Below, one piece after another: positions 44,696 to 53,684 of a stretch of 53,857 bases of DNA; position 1 is the first letter of the stretch, and the number at the start of each line of letters is the position of its first letter. This DNA is from Oscillospiraceae bacterium (lineage in GTDB: Bacteria; Bacillota; Clostridia; Oscillospirales; CAG-272). The notes under the pieces are model-generated. The model was not told where the DNA came from. It made no database searches and worked only from the letters and a program-made list of their open reading frames with translations. The stretch covers positions 50,538-104,394 of the forward strand of contig SVTL01000005.1 in NCBI GenBank assembly GCA_015063795.1, written 5' to 3'. A program made the position numbers and the translations under genes.

Positions 44696-46128
44696 AAAAA
44701 CTGTTTGCCAAGAAGGGCGTACTCAATTCCGCCAAGGCATACGGCTATGCGGCGGTAATATGTACCGGCCCCATGCTTCTCGGTGTTTTACTGCTTCTTG
44801 GCATTATGGTACTCTGCACCTTTTTCGGAGTTGGACTTCACACCAGGGAGCTGCTTATATGTATGATAACATACACTCTGCTTGCATCGGTCACTGTATC
44901 GTCCTTCTTTTCAATGGTGGTAACAAGATATGTGGCAGATATCCTCTTTGAGGAGAAAAATCAAGCGGTTCTGCCGGCATTTTGGGGTTCTACCGTCATG
45001 ATGTTGGGCATCGGAAGTGTGCTTTACGGTGTTTTTCTCGTTTTTTCAGGAGCAACGCTTCTTCAGGGGATACTCTGCTTTACGCTTTTTGGTGAGCTTA
45101 TTATCGTATGGAATGCTATGAATTTTCTGTCGGCAATTAAGGATTATAAGGGGATGTTCCTTTCGTTTCTTGCTTCTGTTGCTGTAAGCATTCTCCTCGG
45201 TGCACTCCTGCTGTGGTTGGGTTGTCCCGTTATCGAATCGCTTCTGCTTGCGGTAAGCGTTGGATACGGTGTTATGCTCATATGGGACGTTATTTTGCTC
45301 CACCGCTATTTTCCCCATACCACCCTCGGCGCATTCACCTTCCTGAAATGGATAGATGCTTTTCTGCCGCTTGCGCTTTCCGGATTTTTTATGAACATCG
45401 GAATGTTTTCTCATCTTGTGATCATGTGGTTTTCGGACATCGGTGTACAGGTACACGGACTTTTCTACGGTGCGCCGTGGTATGATGTGCCGGCATTGCT
45501 TGCGTTCATGACCGCACTTATGACTACCGTCAATTTCGTCGTGTCGGTTGAAGTAAACTTTTACCCCAAATACCGCAATCATTACAGCCTTTATAACGAC
45601 AAGGGCACGATCGACAACATAAAGCAAGCCGAAAAGGAAATGATCGGGACGCTGAAAACCGAGCTGTTCTACACCGCGCTCAAGCAGCTATTATTCACCG
45701 CTACCGTTATTGCGCTTGGCGGATATCTTCTCGATCTGCTTCCGCTTGGCTTCAACGAGGTCATGCGCGGATATTTCCGTACCCTCTGCGTCGGATACGG
45801 CGTTTATGCCATCGGAAATATGCTTATGCTGATCTTGCTCTATTTCACGGATTATAAAGGAGCGCTTATCACCACGGCAGCCTTTGCCACGACAACGGTT
45901 GCTTTTTCGCTGTTATCGATGTTGTTTCCCAGCATCTATTACGGCTTTGGATTTTTGATTGCCGCTATGATATTTGCCTTCATATGTGCCGTGAGGCTTC
46001 ATTATTTTACCAAACGTCTTCCGTACTATATTCTGTCGGTTCAGCCGCTGGTGTCGGAAGACCGATCCGGGATGTTTACAAGGCTTGGCGTATTTCTTAG
46101 TGATAAGCTGGAGGAAACCAAAAAATGA
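44671..46128 (+). CDS. pelG: PelG polysaccharide transporter
   Basis: 485 residues, about 12 membrane segments. The start MAGIGFELKKLFAKKG, then YGYAAVICTGPMLLG, and SVEVNFYPKYR in the loop, are typical of PelG. It moves the growing Pel chain across the membrane together with PelF. It overlaps the pelF end by 25 bases, and GAGGTGGAAGAGGA supplies the ribosome site. The 3' end overlaps the CotH gene by 4 bases (ATGA). Confidence 0.88.
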   Translation: MAGIGFELKKLFAKKGVLNSAKAYGYAAVICTGPMLLGVLLLLGIMVLCTFFGVGLHTRELLICMITYTLLASVTVSSFFSMVVTRYVADILFEEKNQAVLPAFWGSTVMMLGIGSVLYGVFLVFSGATLLQGILCFTLFGELIIVWNAMNFLSAIKDYKGMFLSFLASVAVSILLGALLLWLGCPVIESLLLAVSVGYGVMLIWDVILLHRYFPHTTLGAFTFLKWIDAFLPLALSGFFMNIGMFSHLVIMWFSDIGVQVHGLFYGAPWYDVPALLAFMTALMTTVNFVVSVEVNFYPKYRNHYSLYNDKGTIDNIKQAEKEMIGTLKTELFYTALKQLLFTATVIALGGYLLDLLPLGFNEVMRGYFRTLCVGYGVYAIGNMLMLILLYFTDYKGALITTAAFATTTVAFSLLSMLFPSIYYGFGFLIAAMIFAFICAVRLHYFTKRLPYYILSVQPLVSEDRSGMFTRLGVFLSDKLEETKK

Positions 46129-47888
46129 GAAAAAAGTTTTTATCCGCCGCGTGTCTGATTTTGGCGTTTGCCGCGTTTCTGTCCGGATGCGGTGATACAT
46201 TTGATTCGGCTGTGAACTCAAATTTCGGTACAACGATTGATAAGTCGGAAATACAGACCGACAATACGATTCATATACGCGATAAAAACCTGCTCTACGA
46301 ACAGCAGAACAACACCGAAATTGTAACGATGTATCTCACTGTTTCCATGGGCAATTCCGCCGAGAACACCGATCACACATGGGAGGAAATCAACACCTAT
46401 TCGGCTTATGATTACGAGGAAATGGGTGTAGAGAGGTATAAAATAGCCGGGCTGATTCAGGTTGGCGACGAGAACGGTCCGATTCCCGGGGAGCTTGGCC
46501 ACGGTCAGGTCGCACCCAACTGCACGGTGCAGATACGCGGTCAGTCCTCCAGCCGAAACGTGCAGAAAAACTATAAAATCAGCATCAAGGACAACAAAGG
46601 AGATTGGCGGGGGCAGCAGACCATAGCTCTTAATAAGCATCAGGGTGACGGACTTCGTTTTCGCAACAAGCTCGGGTTTGACCTGCTTTCGGAAATTGAC
46701 GAGCTGATGAGTCTTCGAACGACCTTTGTGCGTCTTTACGTTAAGGATACAACAGCAGGAGTTGACGCAAAATTTGAGGATTACGGAATCTACACACAGG
46801 TTGAGCAGCTGAATAAAACAGCCCTTGAGCGTCACGGACTTGATAAGAGAGGGCATCTTTACAAGATCAACTTCTGCGAATTTTACCGTTACGAGGACAC
46901 GATCGTTCTGAAGGACGATCCGAGATATGATCCTGCAAAATTCGAAGACATACTTGAAATAAAGGGCGACGACGATCACGCAAAGCTTATACGGTTGCTT
47001 GAGCGGATAAACGATTATTCCATCCCCATCGAAACAATACTCGAAGAGGATTTTGACATCGAAAACGTCGCATATTGGATGGCATACCAACTGCTTTGCG
47101 GAAACGTTGACACGCAAAGCCGAAACTTCTATATGTACAGCGCACAGAACGATAGCCGCTGGTACATACTCTCATGGGACCTTGACGGCGCATTGAAACG
47201 TAAGGAATGGGAACTCCTCGAGAGAAACGACTACAATGAATGGGAGTCGGGCGTCAGCAACTATTGGGGCAACGTATTTTTCAGGAGATGCCTGAAGTCT
47301 GATGCCTACCGTGAGGCACTTGCCGCAGCGGTGGAGGATATTTATGCACAGCTGTGCGACGGACGCGTAGAGACATATGCCGCCACGTATGCCGAGCTTC
47401 TGAAGCCGCTGGTTTACACCGGACGTGATGCTCTCTATATGCCGGTCACTTCGGAGCAATACGATATGATTGCTGCCACTCTTGTTGATGAAATAAAAGC
47501 AAACCACCAAAGATTTAAGGATTCCTTTGATAAGCCTATGCCGTTCTTCATCGGCGTTCCGCAGAATGACGGGACAAAGATAAGCCTCGTTTGGGAAGCA
47601 TCGTACACCTTCGATGCAGAAAAGATCTCTTACACGTTTGAACTTGCAAAGGACTACACTTTCGCAGATCCTATCGTGAAGCTTGAAAATCTCAACATTC
47701 CGGCAGCAGAATTTGACCGTCTGCCCGAGGGACAGTACTTCATCCGGGTGAAAGCCCGCGATGCGAGCGGTCAGACACAGACTGCCTTTGACTCATACAT
47801 GACCGAAAACGGTAAGGTTTACGGAACAAAATGCTTCTATGTGGATGCAAGCGGTCAGATCGTGGAGGATGTTTATGTCGAAGACTGA
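46125..47888 (+). CDS. CotH-family kinase lipoprotein
   Basis: 587 residues. Lipobox FLSGCGD gives a membrane-anchored extracellular protein. The CotH kinase core has VQIRGQSSSRNVQKNYKI, KINFCEFY, the active-site region GNVDTQSRNFYMY, and LSWDLDGAL (metal-binding Asp). CotH proteins are protein kinases in spore coats; non-spore homologues occur with VTC and DUF4956 genes, as here. A fibronectin-like domain follows at about 475-570. The role in the Pel operon is inferred: modification of the secreted complex. Confidence 0.82.
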   Translation: MRKKFLSAACLILAFAAFLSGCGDTFDSAVNSNFGTTIDKSEIQTDNTIHIRDKNLLYEQQNNTEIVTMYLTVSMGNSAENTDHTWEEINTYSAYDYEEMGVERYKIAGLIQVGDENGPIPGELGHGQVAPNCTVQIRGQSSSRNVQKNYKISIKDNKGDWRGQQTIALNKHQGDGLRFRNKLGFDLLSEIDELMSLRTTFVRLYVKDTTAGVDAKFEDYGIYTQVEQLNKTALERHGLDKRGHLYKINFCEFYRYEDTIVLKDDPRYDPAKFEDILEIKGDDDHAKLIRLLERINDYSIPIETILEEDFDIENVAYWMAYQLLCGNVDTQSRNFYMYSAQNDSRWYILSWDLDGALKRKEWELLERNDYNEWESGVSNYWGNVFFRRCLKSDAYREALAAAVEDIYAQLCDGRVETYAATYAELLKPLVYTGRDALYMPVTSEQYDMIAATLVDEIKANHQRFKDSFDKPMPFFIGVPQNDGTKISLVWEASYTFDAEKISYTFELAKDYTFADPIVKLENLNIPAAEFDRLPEGQYFIRVKARDASGQTQTAFDSYMTENGKVYGTKCFYVDASGQIVEDVYVED

Positions 47889-48609
47889 ACGCTACCGTCA
47901 CGAGTGGAAATACCTTATCGATACTGCGCAGAAAGAGCTTATCTGCCAACGCCTTTCACCGTTTTTAGAGCTTGACAAGCACGCGAAATCGGGCGGATAC
48001 ATGATACGCAGTCTGTACTTCGACGATTATTTCAACACCGCATACGAAGAAAAGGATGCCGGGGTGCTTGTTCGAAAAAAGTACCGCATCCGTATCTACA
48101 ACTGTTCGGACAGCAGTATAAAGCTTGAACGGAAAAAGAAATTCGGTGCCTACATTTTCAAAGAATCGGCAACGCTCACGAGAGATGAGGTTTACAAGAT
48201 TCTTGATGGCGACTATGAATTTTTGCTGCACAGCCAATATCCGCTTTGCCGTGAATTCTATGTGGAATGTGTCAGCAACGTGATGCGTCCCCGAACCATC
48301 GTAGACTATGACCGGGAGCCGTGGATTTTGGATGCCGGAACGGTGCGTATCACCTTTGATATGGACGTGCGCGCTGCGATCGGCAGCTATGATATTTTCG
48401 ATGACACGCTTCCGACTTTGCCGGTTCTTGAGCCGGGGAAGTGCGTTATGGAAGTGAAATACACCGAATTTTTGCCCCGTGTTGTCCGTGAGGTTTTGCC
48501 GGACAGGGCATCCGAATTCACAGCGGTGTCAAAATACGTACTCTGTTATGAAAAAACCGAATATATGCGAAGCTTCAAATATTGGTATGAAAACGAAAGT
48601 AGAGGATAA
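47875..48609 (+). CDS. VTC-domain polyphosphate polymerase-like protein
   Basis: 244 residues of the VTC/tunnel triphosphatase-like fold. It has the basic pocket motif RKKYRIRIYN, KLERKKKFGAY, RTIVDYDREPW and VMEVKYTEFLP (acidic metal ligands). In yeast the VTC domain makes polyphosphate from ATP. An earlier start at 47839 was rejected: GGAGG lies six bases before the ATG at 47875, overlapping the CotH gene by 14 bases. It forms a set with CotH and DUF4956. Confidence 0.82.
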   Translation: MSKTERYRHEWKYLIDTAQKELICQRLSPFLELDKHAKSGGYMIRSLYFDDYFNTAYEEKDAGVLVRKKYRIRIYNCSDSSIKLERKKKFGAYIFKESATLTRDEVYKILDGDYEFLLHSQYPLCREFYVECVSNVMRPRTIVDYDREPWILDAGTVRITFDMDVRAAIGSYDIFDDTLPTLPVLEPGKCVMEVKYTEFLPRVVREVLPDRASEFTAVSKYVLCYEKTEYMRSFKYWYENESRG

Positions 48610-48611
48610 CC

Positions 48612-49283
48612 ATGAGTGTACAGGACTTTATAAAAAAATCAATTCTTGAGTCGGGCGCGTTTGACGGCGTAAGCTTAACCAACGCCGCGCTCGGGCTCTT
48701 AACCGCTCTCATTATGGGCGCTGTCATTTACTTTGTGTACAGAAAATTTTATACGGGTGTTATTTATTCGCGTTCGTTTGCGATAACGCTTGTGGGCATG
48801 ACGGTGCTGACGGCCATGGTCACGCTCGCCATCAGTACGAATATCGTGATCTCCCTCGGTATGGTGGGTGCGTTGTCAATCGTTCGCTTCCGTACCGCGG
48901 TTAAGGATCCGCTGGATCTTCTTTACCTTTTCTGGGCGATCACCACGGGGATAACCGCCGGCGCGGGGATGTACCTTTTGGTGCTTGTTGCCGCTGTTGT
49001 TATGACGTTGATGATCTTTCTGTTTTATCACAAGCAGCAGAAAGGGCGCATCTACATACTCGTTGTGCACTACACCGGAGATGCAACAGGTGATGATGTG
49101 ATCCGTGCATTTGGCAAAATGAAGTATTTCATCAAATCCAAAACTGCGAGAAAAGATAAAACCGAAATGGCAATCGAGGTATTCTGCAAAAACAACGATA
49201 CATTCTTTATGGATAAGATTCGTGCTCTTGACGGCGTTGAAGATGCAACACTGATTCAATATAACGGTGAATATTATGGATAA
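48612..49283 (+). CDS. DUF4956 family membrane protein
   Basis: 223 residues with four N-terminal membrane segments (ALGLLTALIMGAVIYFVY, VLTAMVTLAISTNIVISLGMV, then WAITTGITAGAGMYLLVLVAAVVMTLMIFLF). The soluble C-terminus is ferredoxin-like (IYILVVHYTGD, EMAIEVFCKNND). The motif GALSIVRFRTAVKDP is characteristic. Function is unknown, but it is a constant partner of VTC and CotH genes and may be the channel for polyphosphate or nucleotide. Confidence 0.82.
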   Translation: MSVQDFIKKSILESGAFDGVSLTNAALGLLTALIMGAVIYFVYRKFYTGVIYSRSFAITLVGMTVLTAMVTLAISTNIVISLGMVGALSIVRFRTAVKDPLDLLYLFWAITTGITAGAGMYLLVLVAAVVMTLMIFLFYHKQQKGRIYILVVHYTGDATGDDVIRAFGKMKYFIKSKTARKDKTEMAIEVFCKNNDTFFMDKIRALDGVEDATLIQYNGEYYG

Positions 49284-51366
49284 AATAGTAAACGGAGCAA
49301 AAGACTTCGCCTCAATCAAACAGTATCTTGAAACGATCAATCAGACCACGGATGATTTCTTGTTCGTATGTGACATAAAGAACAACCAAATTCAGTTTTT
49401 TGGCTCTATTAACGATGTTTTTGATATTGGAGAGCCGGGGCGCAAAACCATCACCGCTGAAGAACTGTTTGCCATTGTGCATCCGGCAGACCGAAAAACG
49501 GTTACAAAAGAATTTGATAAAATATGCAAGGGCAGCATAGCTTCTCACGATATGAATTTCCGTATGTTCAACAAGCGCGGTGAAACCGTGTGGGTTAACT
49601 CGAGATGCAAATTATCCCGCGATGAAAATGGAGCTCCGTGCTTTATGTTCGGTCGTTTGTCCGAGGAGGCTGTGCGTCATCTTTTTAATCCTATTACAGG
49701 GCTTTGGAACAAGACCAAACTGCTCGATGACCTCAAAAACAGGTTTGATGCGGGAGCAGGATGGCTTATGATGCTCGAAATTCCCATGTTCGCCGACATC
49801 AACTTAAGTCACGGCAGCAACTTCGGCAATCAACTGCTCTGCGATGTTGCGGATATTTTCGAGGATATTGACAAAGTAGAAGAATCTTATCATATTGACC
49901 ACAATAACTTTGCCATTATTCTTGATGCCGTATCCCATATGACAGTAGAAGCTGTCTATCGGAAGATCAGTGATACACTCCAGGATAAGTGTACCCTTTT
50001 TGCAGGCGTTGTGCCGATAGACGCAAGCGTTTTTCTTGATGTATCGCAGCTTATCGACTGTGCAAACATTACACTGAAAAAAGCGAGCCAAAATCCCATT
50101 GGCGGGGTGGAGTTTTTCTCTGCCGAGGAGGTTCATCAAAGAATCACCTCGCTGATGCTTCTCGAGGAAATGAAGGAAAGCGTACAGAATGGCTTTGAAG
50201 GCTTTGAGGTGTACTATCAGCCGCAGATAAAAAGCGAAAGCTACGAGTTTCACGGCGTTGAGGCGCTGCTTCGTTACAATTCGCCAAAACGCGGGAGAGT
50301 GTTTCCGGACGAGTTCATTCCGCTTCTCGAACAGTCGGGACTGATTGAGCCCGTTGGTATGTGGGTGCTGGAAACTGCGCTCATACAGTGTAAAAAGTGG
50401 CGCGAGAGCATTCCGGAGCTTCAGGTGGCAGTAAACTTTTCGTCCGTTCAGTTTGAGGACCGCAGACTTGGAGCAAAAATCATAGATGCACTTAGGAGAG
50501 CAGATCTTCCGGGAAACGCACTCACTGTGGAGCTTACCGAATCGGTTCAGCTCAGCGGCAATAAGCATTACTACGATCTGATCAAATATATCAAATCCTA
50601 CGGTGTCCGTTTTTCCATCGACGATTTCGGCACAGGCTATTCCAATCTCGGATACTTAAAGCAGCTTGACGTAAGCGAAATCAAGATTGACCGCAGCTTT
50701 GTGTCTGAAATCGAGAAGAACACCTACAATTACCGACTTATCAGCAACGTAATTGAATTTGCGAAAACCAATGCCATTCACGCGTGCTGTGAGGGTGTTG
50801 AAACAGCCAAAGAGCTTTCCATACTGGAACCGCTCAAAGCAGACATTTTCCAAGGCTATCTCTTTGACAAGCCCTGTACCGCCGATGAGATTGCACAAAA
50901 ATACATTCACAAAAACTCTGATGAATATAAGGCTCGAATGGCGACCATTGAGGAGATAAAACGTTTTAAAGAGCAATTCGGAACGATACACTTCGATCCA
51001 AAAAATATCCTTCGCGCAAACGATATCGGGCTTTGGATCATTCGCGTTGACGAGAAAAACAACAGACGAGAACTATACGTGGATGATGTCATGGAGCGTG
51101 TTCTGGGACTTACGGAAAAGGTATCCCCGAGTGAGTGTTACGACTATTGGTACAGCCGCATTTCTCACGAGGATAAAGAATATGTGGATCACTCTGTGAA
51201 TGTGATGATACATGACGGAAAGGCAGTACAGCTCGGTTATCGTTGGAATCATCCGAATATCGGTCAGGTGACCGTCCGCAGCAGCGGAATACGCACTTCG
51301 GATGAAAGCGGTAAGATCATGCTTGAGGGCTATCATCGCATACTCACCGGAGTTGAGGGAGCGTAA
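49276..51366 (+). CDS. PAS - degenerate GGDEF - EAL - PAS c-di-GMP phosphodiesterase
   Basis: 696 residues. N-terminal PAS domain (DDFLFVCDIKNNQIQFFG), then a degenerate GGDEF (the box reads HNNFA). The complete EAL domain spans about residues 300-555: GVEALLRY, VELTES, SIDDFGTGYSNL, KIDRSF, EGVET and FQGYLF, so catalytic residues look intact. A final PAS/PAC-like domain covers 570-690. It hydrolyses c-di-GMP and so would counteract Pel synthesis. The ATG at 49276 overlaps the DUF4956 stop by eight bases. Confidence 0.9.
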   Translation: MDKIVNGAKDFASIKQYLETINQTTDDFLFVCDIKNNQIQFFGSINDVFDIGEPGRKTITAEELFAIVHPADRKTVTKEFDKICKGSIASHDMNFRMFNKRGETVWVNSRCKLSRDENGAPCFMFGRLSEEAVRHLFNPITGLWNKTKLLDDLKNRFDAGAGWLMMLEIPMFADINLSHGSNFGNQLLCDVADIFEDIDKVEESYHIDHNNFAIILDAVSHMTVEAVYRKISDTLQDKCTLFAGVVPIDASVFLDVSQLIDCANITLKKASQNPIGGVEFFSAEEVHQRITSLMLLEEMKESVQNGFEGFEVYYQPQIKSESYEFHGVEALLRYNSPKRGRVFPDEFIPLLEQSGLIEPVGMWVLETALIQCKKWRESIPELQVAVNFSSVQFEDRRLGAKIIDALRRADLPGNALTVELTESVQLSGNKHYYDLIKYIKSYGVRFSIDDFGTGYSNLGYLKQLDVSEIKIDRSFVSEIEKNTYNYRLISNVIEFAKTNAIHACCEGVETAKELSILEPLKADIFQGYLFDKPCTADEIAQKYIHKNSDEYKARMATIEEIKRFKEQFGTIHFDPKNILRANDIGLWIIRVDEKNNRRELYVDDVMERVLGLTEKVSPSECYDYWYSRISHEDKEYVDHSVNVMIHDGKAVQLGYRWNHPNIGQVTVRSSGIRTSDESGKIMLEGYHRILTGVEGA

Positions 51367-51405
51367 AGATACAATGTCTGAAGAAAGAGCAAGGTGCAAA
51401 GTATT

Positions 51406-52962
51406 ATGAAGACAATTCAAGGCAAAATACTGTTTGTTGTAATTACCGCGCTTATTGTGATCACTGCGCTTGTGACCTCCATCGCGGTAGGCATAACACA
51501 TAAGATTATGCATAAGGATGCGGATAGAATTTTAAAGAATGTTTCAGAGAAGGAAGCCGCATATATCAATGATATGTTAAATGATTTTATGCAGTCATCG
51601 GCTATTATGGAGCATTATGCGCTGCATATGCTGGATAGTGCGGGCGCCCTGAAGGATGAGGCATACCTTGAGAACTATGCGCAGGAAATACGCCACCTTT
51701 TTGATGAGGTTGCACGCAATACTGCCGGAACAACCTCATACTATCTGTGCTTCTCGCCTGAAGTAACGAGCGGGAAAACAACCGGGTTTTACTCGAAATT
51801 CAAAAACGACGGTTTATATGAGCTTTCGAAAGAGGAGTTCGCGGAGCTTGATCTTTTCAATGCGGAGTTTATCAAGGAGTGTGGATTTGATGTGATCGGA
51901 TCCGACAATACATGGCTGCGGCCGCGTAAGAGCACCTTTGCTCCCGACGATACAGTTGTTTCTTATCTTGCGCCCATATACAAAGATAACACATTCGTGG
52001 GTTTTCTCGGGTTCAACATGGATTTTAATTACCTGCTTGGACTGGTGAATGAAATAACCGTTTACGATAACGGGCATGCATTGTTGCTGAGCCGTGACAA
52101 GCAGACCTGCTACAATCCAACGGAGGATATCCAGATTTCAGAGGATTACACCGAGGCTACAACAGCTCTCAAAAATGGAATGAACCTGGAACTTCGCGCT
52201 GCATATGCGGACATCCAAAGCGGCATACGTCCAATGCTCAGCTATATAATCGGAGCATTTTTAATCGTGCTTGCACTTGCGATTCTGTATACTGTCTGGG
52301 TAACACACAGAATTGTTACACCGCTTAAAAAGCTCACTGCCGCAGCGGCAAACATCTCTTCCGACGTGCAGAACGTGGATTTTGTTGTTGATTCAAAGGA
52401 TGAAATCGGTGTGCTCGCACGCGTACTTACCGACACTTATGCGAAGATTCGAGAATATTCTGCCTATATCAATGCGCTTGCTTACAGAGATTCTCTTACG
52501 GGCGTAAAAAACAGTACTGCCTATGCCGAAGCAATCGATAAGCTAAATAAAGAGATAAACACGGGCAATCCCTCTTTTGGTGTAATCGTTGCAGACATAA
52601 ACAATCTGAAAAAGACAAATGACACCTACGGTCACGATATCGGAAATGAACTGATCCTTCATTCAGCGAGAATCCTTACCGACGTATTCAAAACAAGCGC
52701 TATATACCGAATCGGTGGGGATGAATTTGTTGTTGTGTTAATGGGGAAAGATCTTGAACGTCATCGCACGCTCATTGAGAAAATGGACATTGCATTCTCT
52801 GCCGATTACATAACGGTAAACGATGAAAAAGTCCCCGTTTCAGTTGCGAGAGGTGTTTCGGTATTCGATTCGTCAATTGATCAGATTTATGCAGATGTAT
52901 TTGCGAAAGCTGACCACGCGATGTATATGAACAAGCAGGATATGAAGATTGCTCGTATATAA
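51406..52962 (+). CDS. Membrane diguanylate cyclase with dCache-HAMP-GGDEF
   Basis: 518 residues. Membrane segment near the N-terminus (FVVITALIVITALVTSIAVG), an extracellular Cache-like sensor (about 35-270), a second membrane segment (YIIGAFLIVLALAILYTVW), HAMP, then GGDEF with RIGGDEFVVVL and IVADINNLKKTNDTYGHDIGN. The catalytic site is complete, but the RxxD feedback site before it is missing (FKTS in place of RxxD). It makes c-di-GMP, probably in response to an outside ligand. It starts 39 bp after the EAL gene; AAGGTG precedes the ATG. Confidence 0.9.
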   Translation: MKTIQGKILFVVITALIVITALVTSIAVGITHKIMHKDADRILKNVSEKEAAYINDMLNDFMQSSAIMEHYALHMLDSAGALKDEAYLENYAQEIRHLFDEVARNTAGTTSYYLCFSPEVTSGKTTGFYSKFKNDGLYELSKEEFAELDLFNAEFIKECGFDVIGSDNTWLRPRKSTFAPDDTVVSYLAPIYKDNTFVGFLGFNMDFNYLLGLVNEITVYDNGHALLLSRDKQTCYNPTEDIQISEDYTEATTALKNGMNLELRAAYADIQSGIRPMLSYIIGAFLIVLALAILYTVWVTHRIVTPLKKLTAAAANISSDVQNVDFVVDSKDEIGVLARVLTDTYAKIREYSAYINALAYRDSLTGVKNSTAYAEAIDKLNKEINTGNPSFGVIVADINNLKKTNDTYGHDIGNELILHSARILTDVFKTSAIYRIGGDEFVVVLMGKDLERHRTLIEKMDIAFSADYITVNDEKVPVSVARGVSVFDSSIDQIYADVFAKADHAMYMNKQDMKIARI

Positions 52963-53001
52963 CATAGATGAGCAGGTATGATATCGTATAAGATAAAAAG
53001 C

Positions 53002-53040
53002 GGGCGGAATTTTACAGAATCAATCTGTAATATTTCGCCC
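53002..53040 (+). terminator. Hairpin closing the Pel operon
   Basis: GGGCGGAATTTTACAG pairs with CTGTAATATTTCGCCC (53025-53040) with bulges. Only a weak T-rich stretch follows, 10-20 bases on. Confidence 0.7.
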
Positions 53041-53084
53041 CGATATGTTTCTTTTCTCTCTTCTCTTTTCTTTTTGGTAGCATA

Positions 53085-53442
53085 GGCCGGATTTGAGGGA
53101 CCGCCAAGCAAAAGCAGCAAGCGTCTTCTTGCTTCGCGTTTCGGCAAGCGGCGCTCAAAGAACAAACCAAAAACAGCCACCTTATGGCGTGATACTCTTA
53201 ACGGAGTATCACGCCAGTTCTATTCGCCTACGGCGATTGATATTGCTTCGCAGTGATATTCTGCTTACGCCGAGTGGTATTCGCTTCGCGAGTTTTTGGG
53301 CGAATAGACTATCACGGAAGCCGTAAGGCTTCAATATCACTGTCGCTGTGCGACAATATCACGCTTTGCGTCAGCAAAGAATATCACTTGATACCAACAG
53401 AAAAGAGAGAACCTTCGGCTATGAACCGTCTGTTCTCTCTTT
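53085..53442. repeat. Multi-hairpin repetitive element
   Basis: A perfect 12-bp hairpin, GGCGTGATACTC / GAGTATCACGCC (53186-53215), opens a run of small hairpins. On the left they are separated by TTGATATT/GTGATATT/GTGGTATT (53237, 53253, 53274); on the right by three copies of AATATCAC (53333, 53355, 53380). The right-hand stems include GAAGCC-GTAA-GGCTTC, GTCGC-TGT-GCGAC and CTTTGC-GTCA-GCAAAG. Left and right halves can also pair with each other. An 11-bp stem AAAGAGAGAAC / GTTCTCTCTTT (53402-53442) closes it. Frame translations of the flank, with QRTNQKQPPYGV, look like spurious ORFs seen in such repeats. Confidence 0.75.
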
Positions 53443-53684
53443 CTGCTTGTAATATGGGTTTGGGCTTGCCCATTTGCGTTTGACCGGTCAAATGCGATGC
53501 TCGCACTTTGCGGGAAGTGTAAAATTCTCCGCTAAGGACATCACGCTATGGTGACTGTTTTCTTTTTGGCAAGTTGCACCGATTTAGATGTCGACACAAA
53601 ACAATTCGATAAATTGTAGTTTATAATACCGTGTAACTCGCATCGGATCATTTATTCATTGCTCTCTTATCGTGTTATTTCTCT
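53443..53684. other. Intergenic, no gene seen
   Basis: Contains a short palindrome TTTGACCGGTCAAA (53484-53497). Otherwise no ORF with a ribosome site and no clear promoter. Confidence 0.4.

Noticed and set aside
53093-53483. Small + strand ORFs of 76-77 codons
   Set aside because: They lie within the repetitive hairpin element and lack start signals; the translations are by-products of the repeat.
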